Positions 50,058 to 59,211 of a DNA stretch of 64,000 bases are shown here, in pieces. Position 1 is the stretch's first letter, and each line of letters begins with the position of its first letter. A program made the position numbers and the translations under genes. The notes beneath the pieces were generated by a model, which saw only the letters and a program-made list of their open reading frames with translations, was not told where the DNA came from and ran no database searches. The DNA comes from Xanthomonas sp. XNM01 (lineage in GTDB: Bacteria > Pseudomonadota > Gammaproteobacteria > Xanthomonadales > Xanthomonadaceae): contig NZ_JACVAP010000004.1 in NCBI RefSeq assembly GCF_014851915.1, positions 496,001 to 560,000 of the forward strand, written 5' to 3'.

Positions 50058-53000
50058 GGCGTCGTTCCCAGTTCCTGCGGACCGACCGAGCCGCGTGCGT
50101 CGGCCCGCTCGAGTGCGGGTTCGGCGCCGAAGCCGATGTCGATCTGGGCACCGCCGCTGGGATCGTTGTTCGCCCGCTTCAGATTTTCGTACTCGGCAAG
50201 CAGGTTCTCGTACTGCGTGTCGAGGTCGTCATAATTCCTGCGCGCCTCGTCGGCGCCGATCTTGGCCCGGCGCCAGTCCTCGAACGCACGGTTGAACGGA
50301 TAGCGCTGGCAGTACAGGCCCATGCTGTAGGCCGAGCCCCAGCCCCAGGGATTGGGCCAGGTCCAGTTCGCGCCATTCCAGACGCGACCTGTCCAGAACG
50401 AGCAGAAGTCCTTGCTTGCAAGTTCGAGTTTGTCGGTGACCAGTATCGGCTGCGAGCCACTGCCCCCATAAGGCTCGGGTGCGTAGTAGGGCAGTTGGCG
50501 TGTCCGGGTCTGCCATTCGATGCGGGTGGTCGGCGGGTCCGTGCTGTCGTCGGTGATTTCTACCTGGACCTGGTAGCTCTCCCAGAAATACGCGCTGGAG
50601 GTAGCCGCTTTCCAGTCGTAGCTGAGTGGGTTGCCGTCGGCATCCTCGGTCACTTCGATCGCATGGGTGAACCAGCCGTCCGGATACTGGATAAACGGTG
50701 AAGGCATCCCGCCATAGGCATCTGCTGCGGCGCTGCGGTTTCCCGCCAGTGCGCTCTGCTCATTCCGCAGCTCATCCAGCTGGCTCTGCATGTAGGGCTT
50801 GCAGGCCGCTTTCAGGTTGCTCTCCATTTCGTACTGGAGCACGCCGCCCGCGTACACCGGTGCACCACTGGCATCGGTCATGGGCTTCCTGCATTCCTCG
50901 ACGTAGATCACCGCCTGCCTGGCGTTCTCGCACTTCTGTTCGGTCGTGGCGGTTCTCGGCGAGGCACCACAGTGCTGCGCGTCGTCCCGCTGGCCCTGCA
51001 TCTTGCTGAGGATCGAACTGCTGCCCACGAACCAGGAGTCGAAGTTCTCCTCGGCCAGATTGATCTCACGCTCAAGCTCCTCTTCGCGCAGGTTGTAGCC
51101 AGCCCATTCCTGGGCCTTGTTGCGGCGTGCGATCGCATCGGCGACTGCCAGCTCGCGGTTGAATTCGATTCTCCTGCGCTCCACGCGGTGGTAGGCGCCG
51201 AGCTTTGTGGTAACCGGCTGCTCATCGACGATGTCGGTGCGGCTGCCGACGTACACGCAGTCACTTCCACGGTGGTCATACTCGCCGTTGCCCTGGCCGA
51301 CATGGTTGCAGTCGATGTAGAGCACCTCCTTCGCATAGCGCCCGCCCTCGATGGTCTGGTAACCGGTGTCGAGGACACGCTCGTTGATCCGACCGTTCTC
51401 GACCAGACTGTCGACCGTGTTGCCGTTCGCGTCGGCATTGCTGTTGACGCTGATGCCCCAGGGTGCCAGCCGATGCTGCTCGAGCAGGTCCACCTGCTCC
51501 TGCAGGATGTCCCACTGGGTCTTGGCGTCGCGCCGACGCTGCTCCAGGCTGGTCGGGGTCGCGCCGGCCTTGTAAGCGACCTGCCAGATTTCATCTCCAT
51601 TGCTGTCGACCAGTTGCCGACCATCGCTGCCGAGCACCGGGATCCGGTTACCGGACTCATCCAGTTCGTAGACGACCCGGTACTTCTTGGACGGGTCGTC
51701 GATACCCTCGCGGTAGTCGGGGTTCTCTTCGGTCAGCACCGTGCTTTCGTCGGTGCAGTTGCGGGCGAACAACGTGCATTCCATCTGTGCGATGGCATCA
51801 TCCAGGCTCGCCGCCGGAGGCAAGCTCGCCTTCCTGGCCATGTCGCGCGCCTTTATCGAGGCATCCAGTGCCAGGGCTGCGGGCACCAGTGCGGCGGCCT
51901 TCTGCGCCAGGGTCACGCCCTTTGTGCCGAGGCCGGCGATCGAGGTCCCCAGGGCAGCTGCCTTGACGGCCACCTCGGCGCACGAGGCACCGAGCGAGGC
52001 GATGCAGGTGATGATCGCCCGGGTCAGGCTGACCGCGGTGGTGACCACGGTCGTGATCTGGTCGGACAGGCTGGCGGCCGTGGTCACCAGCTTGAACACG
52101 ATCGAGATCTGCGCGTTGCGCGCGCTGTCCACGGCTGATTCCGCCGCTTTGAGGTTGCTGGCCTGCAGTTCCTCCAGGGCATCGTGCAGGGTGATGGACG
52201 CGGCCAGCACGTCCATCGCGGCCAGTGACACGTTGTAGGGCGTGGTGTCGACGGCGAGCGTGGACGCGCCCGAGAAGGGAGCCACCGCCAGCGAAGCGCT
52301 GGCGGTATCGCCGCTGGCAGCCTGCAGCCTGCAGCCCAGGCTCTGCGCCATCGCATCGAAACTGCGGACCCGCACCCGGTCGTCGTAGCCCGAGGTCCAC
52401 TCGCGCCAAGGTGCCTCGAGGGTGCCGGCGGTGCCGGCATTGGCATCGTCCAGGCGCCTGCTGCCCGCGTCCGGGCCTGCTGCGGCGATGCCATAGGCGA
52501 CATTCTGCCTCACGCCGTTCTGCGTGGTGACGTTGGCCAGGGCGGCCGCGCCGCCCGCTGTTTCGGCCAGCTCGAGCGCATGGCACAGGTCCAGGCCATT
52601 GATCGCCTCGAACCGGCGCCGGCCGGTCTCCTCGCCATCGCTGTCCCTGCTGATGATCTCGCGGATGCTGCCATCCAGCATCGGCGGCTGATAGGCATTG
52701 CCCGGGCGGGTCAGGTCCAGGTGGGCCGATTCGCTGCCGCGGTAGACCATGTAGGCCATCGGCCCCACCTGTGGCGCATTGCCCGAGGCGCCAGCCAGAC
52801 TGCGCAGCGGCAACCAGCCTTGGGCGCCGACGCTGCAGTCCTCCTCGCCGTGCACGCTGGATGCCGGACAGGGCAGGCGTGCGTTGGACGAAGCGAATGC
52901 GGCAATCGCTTCGTCGGCCCAGCGCAGCCCCTGCTCCTGGCTGACTGCCTGCGCGGGTGCGCGCTTGGCCTGGAGCAGTAACGCGCCGGCGGCCAGCGCA

Positions 53001-53110
53001 CTGGCGACGAGCAGCAGGATCAGCAGGGCCTGGACCAGTCCGATGCCGGCCTGGCCTCGATGGGGCGACGGAACCGGGTGAATGGAAGCAACGCGATGCG
53101 TCATGCTCAT
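50054..53110 (-). CDS. Giant pseudopilin (1018 aa), candidate pilus-tip protein
   Basis: The N-terminus carries a prepilin-like signal, HRGQAGIGLVQALLILLLVA, with Gly22 before the cleavage site. The +5 residue is Gln, not Glu. Loss of Glu5 is typical of the tip pseudopilin GspK. The shared module follows: RLPCPASSVHG (78-88), GWLPLRSLAG, GLDLCHALELAE, NVAYGIA and YDDRVRVRSFDAMAQSLGC. A long helical middle precedes a C-terminal part rich in Cys pairs. A Trp cluster lies near residues 902-930 (CSFWTGRVWNGANWTWPNPW). A Shine-Dalgarno AGGA lies 8 nt before the ATG at 53110. Its size is exceptional for the family. Adhesin-like function at the tip is inference; no known binding domain is recognised. 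Confidence 0.8.
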   Translation of the reverse strand: MSMTHRVASIHPVPSPHRGQAGIGLVQALLILLLVASALAAGALLLQAKRAPAQAVSQEQGLRWADEAIAAFASSNARLPCPASSVHGEEDCSVGAQGWLPLRSLAGASGNAPQVGPMAYMVYRGSESAHLDLTRPGNAYQPPMLDGSIREIISRDSDGEETGRRRFEAINGLDLCHALELAETAGGAAALANVTTQNGVRQNVAYGIAAAGPDAGSRRLDDANAGTAGTLEAPWREWTSGYDDRVRVRSFDAMAQSLGCRLQAASGDTASASLAVAPFSGASTLAVDTTPYNVSLAAMDVLAASITLHDALEELQASNLKAAESAVDSARNAQISIVFKLVTTAASLSDQITTVVTTAVSLTRAIITCIASLGASCAEVAVKAAALGTSIAGLGTKGVTLAQKAAALVPAALALDASIKARDMARKASLPPAASLDDAIAQMECTLFARNCTDESTVLTEENPDYREGIDDPSKKYRVVYELDESGNRIPVLGSDGRQLVDSNGDEIWQVAYKAGATPTSLEQRRRDAKTQWDILQEQVDLLEQHRLAPWGISVNSNADANGNTVDSLVENGRINERVLDTGYQTIEGGRYAKEVLYIDCNHVGQGNGEYDHRGSDCVYVGSRTDIVDEQPVTTKLGAYHRVERRRIEFNRELAVADAIARRNKAQEWAGYNLREEELEREINLAEENFDSWFVGSSSILSKMQGQRDDAQHCGASPRTATTEQKCENARQAVIYVEECRKPMTDASGAPVYAGGVLQYEMESNLKAACKPYMQSQLDELRNEQSALAGNRSAAADAYGGMPSPFIQYPDGWFTHAIEVTEDADGNPLSYDWKAATSSAYFWESYQVQVEITDDSTDPPTTRIEWQTRTRQLPYYAPEPYGGSGSQPILVTDKLELASKDFCSFWTGRVWNGANWTWPNPWGWGSAYSMGLYCQRYPFNRAFEDWRRAKIGADEARRNYDDLDTQYENLLAEYENLKRANNDPSGGAQIDIGFGAEPALERADARGSVGPQELGTTP

Positions 53111-53150
53111 GACCGATGTCCTGTGCAGGCGTGGATTCCGACCGGTGGAA

Positions 53151-53849
53151 TCACTGGTTCATCCTGATGTAGGCGGACACCGTGGGGATCACGGCATCCG
53201 GCGCTTCGCTGATCTGGCGTTCGTTGCGGCTCCAGGGACCCTCGGTCGGCGGGCTGCCGGGACCACCGGTGAAGTTCTGGCTGTCGACTTCGCGGAGACG
53301 ACCGAAACGCGCGTCCACCCGACCGTCGATGCGCGTGTCGAGCTGATGCGCCAGCTCCGGGCTCAATCCTCTCAACAGCATGACGTTGCGGCTGCGCAGC
53401 GCGTAGGTCGTGCCACTGGACGGCTCCGCCCAGTTATCGACATTGACGAAGCAGACCTCCAGCTCCTGCGGCTGGCCGTTGCTGTCCTGGTAGACGTAGC
53501 GGGTCTCCAGGCCTTCGGCACGGCCTTGCGGCAGGCTGATGCCGCGGGTCAGCATCATCTCGCGCAGGTCGTTGTTGCACAGCTCGGTATTGGCCGCGTT
53601 GCGCACGCGGCCGCTCGGGTCCACGAGGCTGTCGCCGGGCACTACGCCGACCTGGGCGACATAACGGTCGTAGGCGACCATCCAGCCCTGGACGAACTCG
53701 CTGCCGATGCGTTCTGCCACCGCGCTGCGGTAGAGGTCGCGGCCCACGCTGACCGCGCCGATGATCAGGGCGATCACCACCAGCACCACGGACATCTCGA
53801 GGATGGTGAAGCCGGTCTGCCGGTGAGAGACAAGGGGATTGCTGTACAT
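53151..53849 (-). CDS. Prepilin-type protein (232 aa), possible major pilin
   Basis: The type IV prepilin signal SHRQTGFTILEMSVVLVVIA has Gly13 before the cut, then Phe+1 and Glu+5. It lacks the RLPCP module of its neighbours and is the most ordinary-sized pilin in the operon, so it is the best candidate for the major or a main minor subunit. ATG 53849 is preferred over 53858 because the TAGGA ending the previous gene serves as ribosome-binding site at 9 nt. It starts 12 nt after the gspF-like stop codon. Cys residues near TELCNNDLR and LEVCFVNVD could form the usual pilin disulphide. Confidence 0.85.
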   Translation of the reverse strand: MYSNPLVSHRQTGFTILEMSVVLVVIALIIGAVSVGRDLYRSAVAERIGSEFVQGWMVAYDRYVAQVGVVPGDSLVDPSGRVRNAANTELCNNDLREMMLTRGISLPQGRAEGLETRYVYQDSNGQPQELEVCFVNVDNWAEPSSGTTYALRSRNVMLLRGLSPELAHQLDTRIDGRVDARFGRLREVDSQNFTGGPGSPPTEGPWSRNERQISEAPDAVIPTVSAYIRMNQ

Positions 53850-53860
53850 CGCACTCATTC

Positions 53861-55117
53861 CTAGAAGGTCGGCGAAGTGATCGCCTGCTGCACCAGGTCG
53901 TATACCGGCAGCAGCAGGGCCACGATCAGGAACACGAACATGCCGCCGGCCAGCAGCACGACCACCGGCTTGATGACCTCCGACAGGTTGGTGATCAGGC
54001 GTTGCAGGCGGGTGCTGTACTCGCCGGACAGGCGTGAGAACTGGGCATCCAGGGTGCCGGTCTCTTCACCGACCCCGACCATGCGCACCATCATCGAGGG
54101 AAAGCCGCCGACCTGGCGCATGGCGGCGGAGAAGCGGTCGCCGCGCTCCAGCACCTGGCGGATCGCGATGATGCGGTCGCGGTAGTACTCGTCGCGCATC
54201 GCCCGCTCCATCACCTGCAGGCTGCTGACCATGTCCACGCCGGCCTTGATCAGCAGCGACATGTACTCGGTGAAGAACGCCAGGCCGGACGAGACCATGA
54301 TCGTTCTGGCGATCGGCAGCTTGTGCATGGTGTAGTGCACGGTCCGCCGGAACGTACGGCTGTAGCGCCAGGTCACCCACAGCGCGAACGCGGCCACGAC
54401 CAGGCCGATCAGGATCATGCCGATATGACCGATCAGCCATTCCGAACCGGCCATCACTGCGATCGTCAGCGGCGGCAGCTTGGCGTTCATCTGCTTGAAC
54501 AGGTCCGACAGGTTCGGGATCACGTAGTAGATCCAGAAGCCGCCGGCGGCGAAGATCGCCGAAAACACGAAGGCCGGGTAGATCAGTGCCTGCCGGGTGT
54601 CGGCGGTCATTTTCGAGATGCGCTCGATGTGGTCGGCCGCCTCCATCAGCATCCGGTCCATCGTGCCGGTCTCGTCGCCGATCAGCACGAGGTTGCGCAC
54701 GGTCTCCGGGAACGCATCCGGGTAGCGCGAGAACGCGTCGCTGAGCGAGGCGCCGGCGTCAAGTTCGTCGAGCAGGCGCCGGGCGAGCTTGGCCGGGTTG
54801 GAGGTGCGTCCCTGCCCGACCTCGTTGGCGACCGCACGCAGCGCCTCCATCACCGGGATGCCGCTGCTGGTCATCACCCCGAGGTCGCGCAGCATGCCGG
54901 CCAGTTCGATCGGTCGGATGCTGGGCTTGACCAGGTGGCTGAGCGAGCGCTGGGTCTCGGCCAGCCAGCCCGGCAGCCGGTACAGCGTCAGCACCACGGC
55001 ATCGAAGTTCTTTTCCAGCCACATCCTGGCGGAGGCGTCCTGCTCGACGGCGAGCTGGGCGACGCCGCTGGTCACGCGCCCGCTGGAGAGCAGCAGCCGG
55101 TAGTAGTAGACGTTCAT
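53861..55117 (-). CDS. Type II secretion F/MshG-like platform protein
   Basis: This 418-aa inner-membrane platform protein has two T2SSF domains. Conserved stretches are MLRDLGVMTSSGIPVMEALR and FFTEYMSLLIKAGVDMVSSL, each followed by GDETGT or GEETGTLD. Membrane helices lie near residues 180-205, 225-250 and 380-405. It would anchor the assembly ATPase and extract pilins from the membrane. The ATG overlaps the stop of the ATPase gene. Order and size match MshG/PilC/GspF. Confidence 0.92.
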   Translation of the reverse strand: MNVYYYRLLLSSGRVTSGVAQLAVEQDASARMWLEKNFDAVVLTLYRLPGWLAETQRSLSHLVKPSIRPIELAGMLRDLGVMTSSGIPVMEALRAVANEVGQGRTSNPAKLARRLLDELDAGASLSDAFSRYPDAFPETVRNLVLIGDETGTMDRMLMEAADHIERISKMTADTRQALIYPAFVFSAIFAAGGFWIYYVIPNLSDLFKQMNAKLPPLTIAVMAGSEWLIGHIGMILIGLVVAAFALWVTWRYSRTFRRTVHYTMHKLPIARTIMVSSGLAFFTEYMSLLIKAGVDMVSSLQVMERAMRDEYYRDRIIAIRQVLERGDRFSAAMRQVGGFPSMMVRMVGVGEETGTLDAQFSRLSGEYSTRLQRLITNLSEVIKPVVVLLAGGMFVFLIVALLLPVYDLVQQAITSPTF

Positions 55118-56814
55118 GGCGTTGGCCCCACGCCGACCACGCGCAGCACTTCCTCGGTCGTGGTCTGGCCATTGACGATGCGGGTCCTGGCGATCTGCTC
55201 GATGCTGCGGAAGCCGGCGTTCATCGCCATGTTGCGCTGCGCCTCACGGCCGGCGTCGTCGGCGATGCTGTTGGCCAGCGCCTCGTCGACCAGCATGATG
55301 TCGTAGACCGGAAGGCGGCCGTAGTAGCCGCTGCCACGGCAGCGCTCGCAACCCTGGCCACGACAGCCGGTGGCTCCGGGTGCGAGTTCCAGCCAGATCC
55401 GCTCGTTCTCGGTGAACGGCACCTCGATGCTGCAGAAGGGACAGTTCTGCCGGACCAGACGCTGGTTGACAACCGCCAGCAGGTTGTCGGCGATCACTTG
55501 CGCTTCCAGACCGAGCGGACGCAGGCGGGGGACCACGCCGAACACGCTGGTCACGTGCAGGGTCGACAGCACGAGATGGCCGGTCGCCGCCGCCTCCAGC
55601 GCGGCCTGCGCGGTTTCGGCATCGCGCATTTCGCCCAGCAGGATCACGTCCGGGTCATGACGCAGGAAATGGCGCAGGGCCGAGCCGAACTCGTAGCCGG
55701 CGCGGCGGTTGACCTCGGTCTGGCCGGCGCCGGGGACGCGGTACTCGATCGGATCCTCGACGGTCAGCACGTTGCGTTCGATCAGGGACTGCATGCGCAG
55801 CGCCGCATGCAGCGACGAACTTTTGCCCGAACCGGTCGGACCGGTGATCAGGACCAGGCCGGCCGGCTTGGCGAACAGCCGCTCCAGCACGGCGACGTCT
55901 TCCGGGAAGAAACCGAGTTCGGCCAGCCCGGCCAGGTCGCTGTGTTCGGGGAGCAGTCGCATCACCGTGCGCTCGCCGGCGTCGGTGATGATCGTGGACA
56001 CGCGTACCGTCAGCGCCGAGTCCAGCACCACCGCGCGGAAGCTGCCGTCCTGCGGCCGGCGCTGCTCGGAGATGTCCATTTCCGCGGCCAGCTTGATATA
56101 GCCGAGCAGGCGGGTCAGCTGGGTCGGCATCGCGAACATCGGCCGCAGAACGCCGTCGACCCGGAACAGCACATGCAGGCTCTTCTCGGACGGCGAGATG
56201 TGGATGTCGGTGGTGCGTTCGCGCACCGCGTAGTGCAGCAGGTAGTCGAGCAGCTTCTCCGGGCTGTAGGCGTGGTCGCTGTCGGACGACAGCCGCTTGA
56301 TCTCGCGTTCCAGCAGGCTTTCGACCGGATTCTGCGCGAAGTAGTAGGTATGGCGGATCAGCCGCGCGACCTTGCCGTACTCGCCCTGCAGGAAGCGGCA
56401 GCGCAGTCCGCAGCGCTGCAGCACCAGCTGGGCCACGGTGGGAGGGTCGGCATCGCCGAGCAGCACTTCCAGCGCGTCGTCGGCGCGCCGCAGCGGCAGG
56501 AACTGGCGCAGCTGGCACAGCTCCCGGTTGAACATCGCCAGCACCTGCGGCTCGGCCACCGGCAAGGTGTCGACCGCCACGTAGGCGATGTCGTTCATTT
56601 CCGACAGCACCTGGACGATGTCGGACTCGTTGGCCAGGCCGTGGTTGATCAGGATGCGGCCCAGGCGCTGATGCTCGACCTCGTTCTTCTGCAGCGCGTA
56701 CTGCAGCTGGGTCTGGTCGATGAGCCTGCGCTCGAGCAGGCGCTCGCCCAGCCGGAGCGTGGGCGCATTGCCGTTTGTACCGGCGGGGGATACGCGTGGA
56801 TCAACCGTTGCCAT
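55114..56814 (-). CDS. GspE/MshE-like pilus assembly ATPase
   Basis: This 566-aa cytoplasmic ATPase powers pilus polymerisation. The N-terminal roughly 130 residues contain two MshEN-like repeats, LRLGERLLERRLIDQTQLQ and QRLGRILINHGLANESDIV, resembling the c-di-GMP-binding motif. One conserved Gly and some Leu/Gln positions deviate. The motor domain has Walker A GPTGSGKSS near residue 325, an Asp box near 350, Walker B ILLGEMRDAETA, and the His box. A zinc tetracysteine arm (CPFC, then CRGQGCERC) is present. No retraction ATPase (PilT) lies in the window. The gene overlaps both neighbours. Confidence 0.93.
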   Translation of the reverse strand: MATVDPRVSPAGTNGNAPTLRLGERLLERRLIDQTQLQYALQKNEVEHQRLGRILINHGLANESDIVQVLSEMNDIAYVAVDTLPVAEPQVLAMFNRELCQLRQFLPLRRADDALEVLLGDADPPTVAQLVLQRCGLRCRFLQGEYGKVARLIRHTYYFAQNPVESLLEREIKRLSSDSDHAYSPEKLLDYLLHYAVRERTTDIHISPSEKSLHVLFRVDGVLRPMFAMPTQLTRLLGYIKLAAEMDISEQRRPQDGSFRAVVLDSALTVRVSTIITDAGERTVMRLLPEHSDLAGLAELGFFPEDVAVLERLFAKPAGLVLITGPTGSGKSSSLHAALRMQSLIERNVLTVEDPIEYRVPGAGQTEVNRRAGYEFGSALRHFLRHDPDVILLGEMRDAETAQAALEAAATGHLVLSTLHVTSVFGVVPRLRPLGLEAQVIADNLLAVVNQRLVRQNCPFCSIEVPFTENERIWLELAPGATGCRGQGCERCRGSGYYGRLPVYDIMLVDEALANSIADDAGREAQRNMAMNAGFRSIEQIARTRIVNGQTTTEEVLRVVGVGPTP

Positions 56815-58249
56815 GGGCGTCGTGCCGTGTCGCGGTGTGGGGGGTGGCGGCATCGGGCGATGCCGCCAGGGTGTCGAGCAGCAAGAGCGTGGCCGGGTCC
56901 GGCGAGCCGGTCGCGGACAGGCCGTTGCGCTGCTGGAAGCGGGCGATCGCCGCATGCATGCGGGGCCCGTACAGGCCGTCGAGCTGGCCGTCGTAGTCGC
57001 CGTGCCGCAACAGCGTGGACTGCAGGCCGCGGACCAGGTCGTCCCGTCCGGCCAGCGGCAGGAAGTCCTGTGCGGCGATCGGTGCCGACCAGGCCGCGGT
57101 CCAGTGACCTGCCTCCTCGCGCAGGCACACATCACCGCGCGCGGTGATCCGCGCCGCCAGGCCGGCATCGACCTGCTGCAGATGGGTCGGTCGTCCGGCA
57201 AGGCGCTGCAGGCAGCGTTCCCAGCCGGATGCGGACGCGGCGACGGCGGCCGTGTCAGCGGCGGCCGGCATGGTGGCCGGCGGGGTGGAGATGCGGGGCT
57301 CGGCCGCCTCGGCCTGCGGGACCGGACTGTGCAGCGCAAGCCCGATCATGCCCGCGCCGAGCGCCAGCCCCAGCGAGGCGGCGACGGCCCAGCCGCGGCG
57401 TGGCGCCGCCCGCCGCACCGGGTGTGCGCCGGACTCGGCCGCCGCCCGCCGGACCAGTGACGCGCCGATCACCCGGCGGCCTTCCGGTGCGTGGTAGAGA
57501 CCGTACAGGCAGCGGTCCATGATCAGGTGGATGCGGCGGGCGTTGCCGTCACTGGCCGCATGCAGTGCGGCGGCGCCGGTGTCGTCCAGGCGGATGCGGC
57601 CGGCGGCTCCGGCGACCGCCAGCCTGAAGTCGACGTAGCGCTGCGCCTGGCCGGCATCCATCGGCGACAGGCGCACGTGCTTGCAGATCCGGCTGGTGAG
57701 CTGGCGGATACGCGGCTGATCCAGGGTCTCGCGCAGCTCCGGCTGGCCGGCCAGCACGATCTGCAGCAGCTTCTCCTGTCCGGTTTCCAGATTGGTCAGC
57801 AGGCGCAGCAGTTCCAGGCTCTCGAACGTCAGGTTCTGGGCGTCGTCGATGACCAGCACGCAGGGCGTGTGCGCCTGCCAGCGCTGGACGAGAAACCGGT
57901 TCAGGGCTTCGATGTCGGCGGCGGGATTTCCCTGCGGCGCCAGGCCGAAGTCGCGCAGCACGGCAGCCAGCAGGTCGCCGCCTTGCAGGAAGGTGTTGAA
58001 CACCAGCGATACCACCATGCCGTCGGCATCCAGCACCTGCAGCAGACGCCGCAGGAAGGTGCTCTTGCCGGTACCGACTTCGCCGGTCAGCAGCACGAAT
58101 CCGGCCCGCGTACGCAGGCAGTGCGCGGTCTCGACGAGCTCCCGCTCCAGTGAGGGCGTCTGGAACCAGGCTTCGGCGTCGGGCGTGGGCGGGAACGGAA
58201 CCCGTCCCAGGCCGAGCGTGGCCAGGTGCTGGGACAGCGCGGGATTCAT
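56801..58249 (-). CDS. ExeA/MshM-like AAA ATPase with peptidoglycan-binding domain
   Basis: This 482-aa protein has an N-terminal AAA ATPase: FVLLTGEVGTGKSTFLRRLL (Walker A near residues 51-70) and CVLVIDDAQNLTFESLELLR (Walker B near 130-150). A transmembrane helix near residue 300 (WAVAASLGLALGAGMIGLAL) and a C-terminal periplasmic peptidoglycan-binding_1 domain (DGLYGPRMHAAIARFQQRNG) follow. This is the ExeA architecture, used to insert or position the secretin through the cell wall. It overlaps the ATPase gene by 14 nt. MshM lacks the C-terminal domain in some species, so ExeA is the closer match. Confidence 0.9.
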   Translation of the reverse strand: MNPALSQHLATLGLGRVPFPPTPDAEAWFQTPSLERELVETAHCLRTRAGFVLLTGEVGTGKSTFLRRLLQVLDADGMVVSLVFNTFLQGGDLLAAVLRDFGLAPQGNPAADIEALNRFLVQRWQAHTPCVLVIDDAQNLTFESLELLRLLTNLETGQEKLLQIVLAGQPELRETLDQPRIRQLTSRICKHVRLSPMDAGQAQRYVDFRLAVAGAAGRIRLDDTGAAALHAASDGNARRIHLIMDRCLYGLYHAPEGRRVIGASLVRRAAAESGAHPVRRAAPRRGWAVAASLGLALGAGMIGLALHSPVPQAEAAEPRISTPPATMPAAADTAAVAASASGWERCLQRLAGRPTHLQQVDAGLAARITARGDVCLREEAGHWTAAWSAPIAAQDFLPLAGRDDLVRGLQSTLLRHGDYDGQLDGLYGPRMHAAIARFQQRNGLSATGSPDPATLLLLDTLAASPDAATPHTATRHDAHGNG

Positions 58250-59211
58250 CGTGCCTGCGCCTCGATGTCGGCCAGCGCGCGGGCGACCAGTGCCGACCGG
58301 TTGTGGCGGCCGGCGAGACGGGTCAGGCGCAGGCGTGCATCCTCGACGTCGCCACGTCCGGCCGAGAGCAGGGCGATGTTGACGCCGGCGTTCTCGTCGT
58401 CCGGCACGCGTTCGGCGATGCGCAGGTACAACTGCTCTGCCGAGGTCATGTCGCCGCCACGATGCGCGACCCAGGCCTGCATCCGCAGCAGGGTCAGGCT
58501 GCTCGACGGCAGCAGCGCTTCGAGTTCGGTCAGGGCCTGCCGGGCCCGCGCGGTGTCGCCGTCGGCGATCGCGGCTTCGATGGCGGAAATGGTGGCCGGC
58601 ACCGACGTGTCGTCCGGCGCGGGTGCGGCGGTCCGGGCTCCGTCGCCGCGGCGCTCGACCTTGATGCTGATCGGCTGCGGCTCTTCCTGTGTCTGCCCCA
58701 TTGTCGCCATCGGCGCGGGCGTCGGCGCTGCCGGAGGCATGGTGTCGGGCGTGGCCGCGGGTGCGGGCAGTGCGACCGGCATGCTGGCCTGCACCTGCAC
58801 CTGCATCGGTGCAGGTGGTGCGGCGGCAACGGCCGGCGTCGGCGGTGCCGCGGTTGCCACCGTCGCGACCAGTATGTTCGCCGGTTCGATGCTCCCGGGA
58901 GCCGGCATGCCGATTGCCACCGGCATGGAGGGCGGGTCCATGGACACCGTGGGTGCATCGGCTGAGGCAGGGGCGGGCGCCACAGGGGGACGCGCCGCCG
59001 CGACCTCGGTGACCGGCGCTGAGGCCACGCGCCCTGACTGGCCCGCTGCCAGGAAGGCCAGCGGCGCGGCGATCAGCGCGCCAGCAGCCACCAGCATGCC
59101 GTTGCGATGCTGCAGGGACTGCCGCGACCACCACGACGCGCGCGGGGTCGCGGCCGGTGCCATCGCAACGGGACCGGACTGCCGGCTGAGCGCGTCGTAG
59201 ATCAGGCTCAT
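58246..59211 (-). CDS. GspB/MshN-like TPR protein
   Basis: This 321-aa protein starts MSLIYDALSRQSG, the conserved N-terminus of GspB/MshN-type proteins. A single transmembrane helix at about 38-57 (GMLVAAGALIAAPLAFLAAG), a Pro/Ala/Met-rich periplasmic linker to about 180, and four TPR-like helices (ARARQALTELEALLPSSSLT, AEQLYLRIAERVPDDENAGV) follow. It sits between the ExeA-like and secretin genes and overlaps both by 4 nt. It is expected to act with the ExeA-like protein in secretin assembly. The low-complexity linker is unusually long. Confidence 0.8.
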   Translation of the reverse strand: MSLIYDALSRQSGPVAMAPAATPRASWWSRQSLQHRNGMLVAAGALIAAPLAFLAAGQSGRVASAPVTEVAAARPPVAPAPASADAPTVSMDPPSMPVAIGMPAPGSIEPANILVATVATAAPPTPAVAAAPPAPMQVQVQASMPVALPAPAATPDTMPPAAPTPAPMATMGQTQEEPQPISIKVERRGDGARTAAPAPDDTSVPATISAIEAAIADGDTARARQALTELEALLPSSSLTLLRMQAWVAHRGGDMTSAEQLYLRIAERVPDDENAGVNIALLSAGRGDVEDARLRLTRLAGRHNRSALVARALADIEAQAR

